This document shows, one piece after another, positions 60,428-64,000 of a stretch of DNA of 64,000 nt. Location: positions 868,001-932,000 of the forward strand of contig CAWDMA010000001.1 of NCBI GenBank assembly GCA_963803425.1, read 5' to 3'. Each line of letters starts with the position of its first letter. The stretch's first letter is position 1. Both the position numbers and the translations under genes were made by a program. Below the pieces are notes generated by a model, which saw only the letters and a list, made by a program, of their open reading frames with translations, did no database searches and was not told the origin of the DNA. This DNA comes from DASPWW01 sp963803425 (lineage in GTDB: Bacteria; Actinomycetota; Thermoleophilia; Solirubrobacterales; 70-9).

Positions 60428-61669
60428 TTGGCCTTCGAGAAGGCCACCGTCCGCGATGCCGAGGTCGCGGGTCGGCGCGTCCTCGTCCGCGCGGACCTGA
60501 ACGTCCCGCACCGCGGCGGCGCGGTCCAGGACGACACCCGGATCCGTGCCGCGCTGCCGACGATCGAGCTGCTCCGCGAGGGCGGCGCGGCGATCGTGCT
60601 TTGCTCGCATCTGGGGCGGCCGAACGGCGTCGACCCGGAGCTGTCCCTGGCCCCGGTCGCGGAGCGGCTCGGCGAGCTGCTCGGGATCGAGGTGACGCTC
60701 GCCCCGGCGGTCGTCGGCGAGCAGGTGGCGGCGCTCGCCGCCGAGCTCGGCGACGGCGAGGTGCTGCTGCTCGAGAACACCCGGTTCGAGCCCGGTGAGA
60801 CGAAGAACGACCCGGAGCTGGCCGCGGCGCTGGCCGGGCTCGCCGACCTGTACGTGAACGACGCGTTCGCCGCCGCCCACCGCGCCCACGCCAGCACCGA
60901 GGGCGTCGCGCACCACCTGCCGGCGTACGCGGGGCTGCTGCTCGAGCGCGAGGTCGAGGAGCTCGCGTCGGTCCGCGACGACCCGAGGCCTCCGCTGGTC
61001 GTGGTGCTCGGGGGCGCCAAGGTGAGCGACAAGATCGGCACGATCGACCGTTTCCTGGAGACCGCGCAGCGGGTCCTGATCGGCGGGGCGATGTGCTTCA
61101 GCTTCTTCCGCGCCGAGGGCGTCTCGACCGGCGACTCGCTGGTCGAGGACGAGGGCGTGGAGCCGGCCCGCGGCGCGCTGGAGCGCGCCGCGGGGGCCGG
61201 CGCGGCAGAGCTGTCGCTCCCGGTCGACCTCGTGCTCGGCCGGGAGTTCGACGCCTCCACCGAGCGCCGCGGGCTCGACGGAACCGGCGTCCCGGAGGGG
61301 TGGATGGGGCTCGACATCGGTCCGCGGACAGCGGCGGCGTACGCGGCCGCGATCGCCGACGCCGGCACCGCGTTCTGGAACGGGCCGATGGGAGCGTTCG
61401 AGCTGGAGCCGTTCGCCGCCGGCACGCGGACGGTGGCCGAGGCCGTCGCCGCCGCGGACGGGCACACGGTGGTCGGCGGCGGGGACTCGGCGGCGGCGCT
61501 GAACGCGTTCGGGCTGGCCGGGGACGTCGACTGGCTCTCCACCGGGGGCGGCGCATCACTGGAGCTGATCGAGGGCCGCCGGCTACCGGGGGTGGAGGCG
61601 TTGCTCGATGCCCGTGCCGCCGGGGACCTCGCGACGGCGGACGCGAAGCGGAGCACGTCGCGGGAATGA
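60428..61669 (+). CDS. pgk: Phosphoglycerate kinase
   Basis: A 413-aa PGK. The substrate-binding loop V-R-A-D-L-N-V-P is at about residues 20-27; S-H-L-G-R-P (about 60-65) and N-D-A-F-A-A-A-H-R (about 142-150) are typical; the ATP site has G-G-A-K-V-S-D-K and T-G-G-G-A-S-L-E near the C-terminus. The normal sequence ends around A-R-A-A-G-D-L, after which copy 3 of the hairpin element contributes A-D-A-K-R-S-T-S as a short tail. TTG 60428 starts it, 4 nt after gap. tpiA overlaps its stop. Confidence 0.94.
   Translation: MAFEKATVRDAEVAGRRVLVRADLNVPHRGGAVQDDTRIRAALPTIELLREGGAAIVLCSHLGRPNGVDPELSLAPVAERLGELLGIEVTLAPAVVGEQVAALAAELGDGEVLLLENTRFEPGETKNDPELAAALAGLADLYVNDAFAAAHRAHASTEGVAHHLPAYAGLLLEREVEELASVRDDPRPPLVVVLGGAKVSDKIGTIDRFLETAQRVLIGGAMCFSFFRAEGVSTGDSLVEDEGVEPARGALERAAGAGAAELSLPVDLVLGREFDASTERRGLDGTGVPEGWMGLDIGPRTAAAYAAAIADAGTAFWNGPMGAFELEPFAAGTRTVAEAVAAADGHTVVGGGDSAAALNAFGLAGDVDWLSTGGGASLELIEGRRLPGVEALLDARAAGDLATADAKRSTSRE
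61628..61664 (+). repeat. Conserved-loop hairpin element, copy 3
   Basis: 9-bp stem CTCGCGACG (61628-61636) / CGTCGCGGG (61656-61664; one G-T pair) around a 19-nt loop that lacks only the first base of the copy 1 loop. It covers the last codons of pgk and ends 1 nt before the tpiA ATG. Confidence 0.82.
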
Positions 61670-62427
61670 CGAATCGGAGGCCCGTAATGGCCGCGAACTG
61701 GAAGATGCACAAGACGGTCGCCGAGACGACCGGGTTCCTGAACGAGTTCCTGCCCCGGATCGACTCCGACCCGGGCGCGGACGTGGTCGTGTGCCCGCCC
61801 TACCCGTCGCTGAGGGCGGCGGTCGAGGCGTGCGCGGGGGGCGGCGTCACGATCGCCGCCCAGAACATGCACGAGGAGGCGCAGGGGGCGTTCACCGGCG
61901 AGGTGTCGGCGCCGATGCTGGTCGAGCTCGGCGTCGGCGGGGTGATCCTCGGGCACTCGGAGCGCCGCGCCCACTTCGCCGAGACCGACGAGGCGCTCGC
62001 GATGAAGCTCCCGGCCGCGCTCGATGCGGGCCTGCTCCCGATCCTGTGTGTGGGTGAGTCGGAGGCGCAGCGCGACGCCGGGGAGGCCGAGGAGGTGCTC
62101 CGAATCCAGCTCACCGCGGACCTCGCGACGATCCCGGACGACGCGCTCGCCTCGGTCGTGATCGCTTACGAGCCGATCTGGGCGATCGGCACCGGCCGCA
62201 CCGCGACGCCCGACCAGGCGGCCGAGGCGATCGTGTGGGCCCGCGCCGTGGTCGCCGCCCGCAGCGAGGCGGCCGCGGACGCGATCCGGATCCTGTACGG
62301 GGGGTCGGTGAATGTCGACAACGCCGCCGAGCTGCTCGGCCGCGACGAGATCGACGGCGCCTTGGTCGGCGGCGCCAGCCTCGATCCGAAGGCGTTCGCC
62401 GAGATCGTCGCCGCGGCGGGCACGTGA
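61666..62427 (+). CDS. tpiA: Triosephosphate isomerase
   Basis: A 253-aa TIM. A-A-N-W-K-M-H-K (catalytic Asn/Lys) is near the N-terminus, G-H-S-E-R-R (catalytic His) at about 95-100, Y-E-P-I-W-A-I-G-T-G (catalytic Glu) at about 166-175 and L-Y-G-G-S-V at about 208-213. ATG 61666 overlaps the pgk stop and gives the usual spacing to N-W-K-M; ATG 61687 has a better ribosome site (GGAGG at 61676) but would remove conserved residues. A hairpin element ends directly before the start and could affect its translation. Confidence 0.95.
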   Translation: MTNRRPVMAANWKMHKTVAETTGFLNEFLPRIDSDPGADVVVCPPYPSLRAAVEACAGGGVTIAAQNMHEEAQGAFTGEVSAPMLVELGVGGVILGHSERRAHFAETDEALAMKLPAALDAGLLPILCVGESEAQRDAGEAEEVLRIQLTADLATIPDDALASVVIAYEPIWAIGTGRTATPDQAAEAIVWARAVVAARSEAAADAIRILYGGSVNVDNAAELLGRDEIDGALVGGASLDPKAFAEIVAAAGT

Positions 62428-62440
62428 GCGCTCGGCTCCG

Positions 62441-63961
62441 ATGAGCGCTCGGCCGCCGCTCGACTCGCTGGCGCTCGTGATCCTGGACGGCTGGGGCCTC
62501 GCCCCGCCGGGACCGGGGAACGCGATCAGCCAGGCCGACACCCCGTACTTCGACTCGTTGTGGGAGCGCTACCCGCACACCGAGCTGTCGGCGACCGGCC
62601 GAGACGTCGGGCTGCCCGACGGCCAGATGGGCAACTCTGAGGTCGGCCACCTCAACCTCGGCGCCGGGGCGGTGGTTAAGCAGGACCTGCTCCGGATCAA
62701 CGACGCGATCGCCGACGGAAGCTTCTTCGAGACCCCGGCCCTGCTGGAGATCTGCGAGGTCGCCCGCAACGGCCCGCGCGGCCGCCTGCACCTGCTCGGG
62801 CTCGTCTCCGACGGCGGGGTGCACTCGGGCTGGGAGCACCTCGAGGCGTGCATCGAGCTGGCCGCCGCCGAGGGGGTCCCCGATCTCGTCCTGCACGCGT
62901 TCACCGACGGCCGCGACACCTCGCCAGACGGAGGGCTCCGGTATCTCGAGGAGGTGGAGCGGTGGCTGCGTCGCGCCGGCCGGGTGGGGACGGTGTCGGG
63001 CCGCTACTACGCGATGGACCGCGACCGCCGCTGGGAGCGCACGAAGCTGGCCTATGACGCGATCGCGCACGCGCAGGCGCCGCGTGCTCCCGACGCGGCG
63101 ACGGCGATTCGGGCCTCGTATGAGCACGGCGAGACAGACGAGTTCATACGGCCGGTCGTGATCGGGGATTACGACGGGGTTGCGGACGGCGACGCGATGC
63201 TGTTCTTCAACTTCCGCCCCGACCGGGCCCGCCAGCTCGTCAGCGCCTTCGGCGAGCTCGAGTTCGACGAGTTCCCGCGCGGCGGCGCCCCCGAGGCGGC
63301 GGTGGCGACGATGGCCGAGTACCAGGCGGAGTGGCCCTACCCGGTGGCGTTCCCGCCCCGTGACCCGGAGGCGACGCTCGCATCGGTGCTGGCGGATCGC
63401 GGCGAGCGCCAGCTGCACGTCGCCGAGACGGAGAAGTACGCGCACGTGACCTACTTCTTCAACGGCGGCCGCGAGCGGGAGTGGAATGGCGAGGAGCGGC
63501 GGCTGGTGGACTCGCCCCGTGACGTCGCGACCTACGATCAGCGCCCCGAGATGAGCGCGGTCGCGGCGGCCGACACGTTCACGGACGGGTGGTCGTCCGA
63601 CGGTTTCCGGTTCGGGATCATCAACTTCGCCAACCCGGACATGCTCGGGCACACCGGCGACATCGCGGCGGCGGTGACAGCGGTCGAGGTGGTAGACGGG
63701 TGCCTGGCCCGTGTGGTCGACGCCGTGCACGGATCGGGCGGCGCCTGCATCGTGACCGCCGACCACGGCAACGCCGACCACATGCTGAACCTGGACGGCT
63801 CGCCGAACACCGCCCACTCGACGAACCCGGTGCCCCTGGTCGTCACCGTGGAGGGCCTGGAGCTGCGAGGCGGCGGGATTCTCGCCGACGTCGCCCCGAC
63901 CGTGCTCGCCCTGCTCGGGATCGAGCAGCCGCCGCAGATGACGGGACGGTCGCTCGTCTGA
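62441..63961 (+). CDS. gpmI: Phosphoglycerate mutase, cofactor-independent (GpmI)
   Basis: A 506-aa manganese enzyme that interconverts 3- and 2-phosphoglycerate. L-V-I-L-D-G-W-G opens the phosphatase domain; the phospho-acceptor Ser is in M-G-N-S-E-V-G-H (about 61-68); the transferase domain has D-G-R-D-T-S-P and G-R-Y-Y-A-M-D-R-D-R-R-W; the metal site finishes with N-F-A-N-P-D-M-L-G-H-T-G and T-A-D-H-G-N-A-D. It is unusual to find gpmI here in an actinobacterium, many of which use the cofactor-dependent enzyme. Confidence 0.94.
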   Translation: MSARPPLDSLALVILDGWGLAPPGPGNAISQADTPYFDSLWERYPHTELSATGRDVGLPDGQMGNSEVGHLNLGAGAVVKQDLLRINDAIADGSFFETPALLEICEVARNGPRGRLHLLGLVSDGGVHSGWEHLEACIELAAAEGVPDLVLHAFTDGRDTSPDGGLRYLEEVERWLRRAGRVGTVSGRYYAMDRDRRWERTKLAYDAIAHAQAPRAPDAATAIRASYEHGETDEFIRPVVIGDYDGVADGDAMLFFNFRPDRARQLVSAFGELEFDEFPRGGAPEAAVATMAEYQAEWPYPVAFPPRDPEATLASVLADRGERQLHVAETEKYAHVTYFFNGGREREWNGEERRLVDSPRDVATYDQRPEMSAVAAADTFTDGWSSDGFRFGIINFANPDMLGHTGDIAAAVTAVEVVDGCLARVVDAVHGSGGACIVTADHGNADHMLNLDGSPNTAHSTNPVPLVVTVEGLELRGGGILADVAPTVLALLGIEQPPQMTGRSLV

Positions 63962-63981
63962 CCGCCGCCGCGCGGTGGCTC

Positions 63982-63987
63982 TACCCT
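63982..63987 (+). promoter_or_regulatory. Candidate -10 element TACCCT before a gene leaving the window
   Basis: TACCCT ends 8 nt before TTG 63996 at the right edge. A secG-type gene commonly follows tpiA in actinobacteria, but only a few bases are visible. Confidence 0.3.
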
Positions 63988-64000
63988 TTTGCGCCTTGAA

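Noticed and set aside
59362..62541. A ~1059-codon antisense open frame across gap-pgk-tpiA
   Set aside because: Low-complexity Ser/Ala/Arg product opposite well-supported glycolytic genes; a shadow frame.

Overview
The window is about 70% GC, almost fully coding, and free of phage genes, insertion sequences, CRISPR arrays and rRNA. CarD, DisA, sigma-H, CHAD proteins, RskA-type anti-sigma factors, GTG/TTG starts and many -10-only promoters next to start codons point to a deep-branching actinobacterium, most likely Thermoleophilia/Solirubrobacterales (inference; no 16S gene is present).

Layout. 0-7 kb: a large secreted protein entering from the left edge, a bacterial eRF1/Vms1-like protein and an exported S15/CocE-type hydrolase. 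7-18 kb: radA-disA-carD-ispD-ispF-cysS-rlmB-sigH, which keeps the order of the Bacillus radA-to-sigH block, with DUF389, PHP-phosphatase and acyl-CoA ligase genes inserted. 18-28 kb: a metalloprotease, tRNA-Thr(UGU), two ECF sigma/membrane-partner modules, a rhomboid protease, a BtuF-like protein, PCD, and six genes broken by small indels (Fe-ADH, plsC, gpsA, an ECF sigma factor, the rhomboid gene, wecB). 28-49 kb: a phosphate island with a PhoB-like regulator, pstSCAB-phoU, a TIM-barrel protein, two paralogous PHP proteins (one fused to a GT4 glycosyltransferase) each behind an 11-bp-periodic PHO-box array, ppx, two CHAD proteins, a GH31 glucosidase, a small SpoT-like HD hydrolase, ppk1, and a DUF47/Pit transporter pair. 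49-52 kb: TadE-like proteins and an unusual TadG-VanY-lytic transglycosylase fusion. 52-64 kb: MaoC, Nudix and enoyl-CoA hydratase genes, then uvrC-rapZ-(ABC-2 transporter, VOC protein)-gap-pgk-tpiA-gpmI.

The most unexpected signal is a dispersed element present four times (8302, 42215, 56315, 61628). Each copy has a nearly invariant 19-20-nt loop flanked by a 9-bp inverted repeat whose sequence differs from copy to copy but always pairs. Three copies lie at gene junctions or termini and one lies inside a coding linker. The loop contains GCGAAGC, known as an exceptionally stable DNA mini-hairpin. I do not recognise the family.

The phosphate genes suggest one programme: sensing and import (regulator, Pst, PhoU, Pit/DUF47), polyphosphate making, breaking and binding (Ppk, Ppx, CHAD), and envelope or glycan remodelling under phosphate limitation (PHO-box-driven PHP and PHP-GT4 genes).
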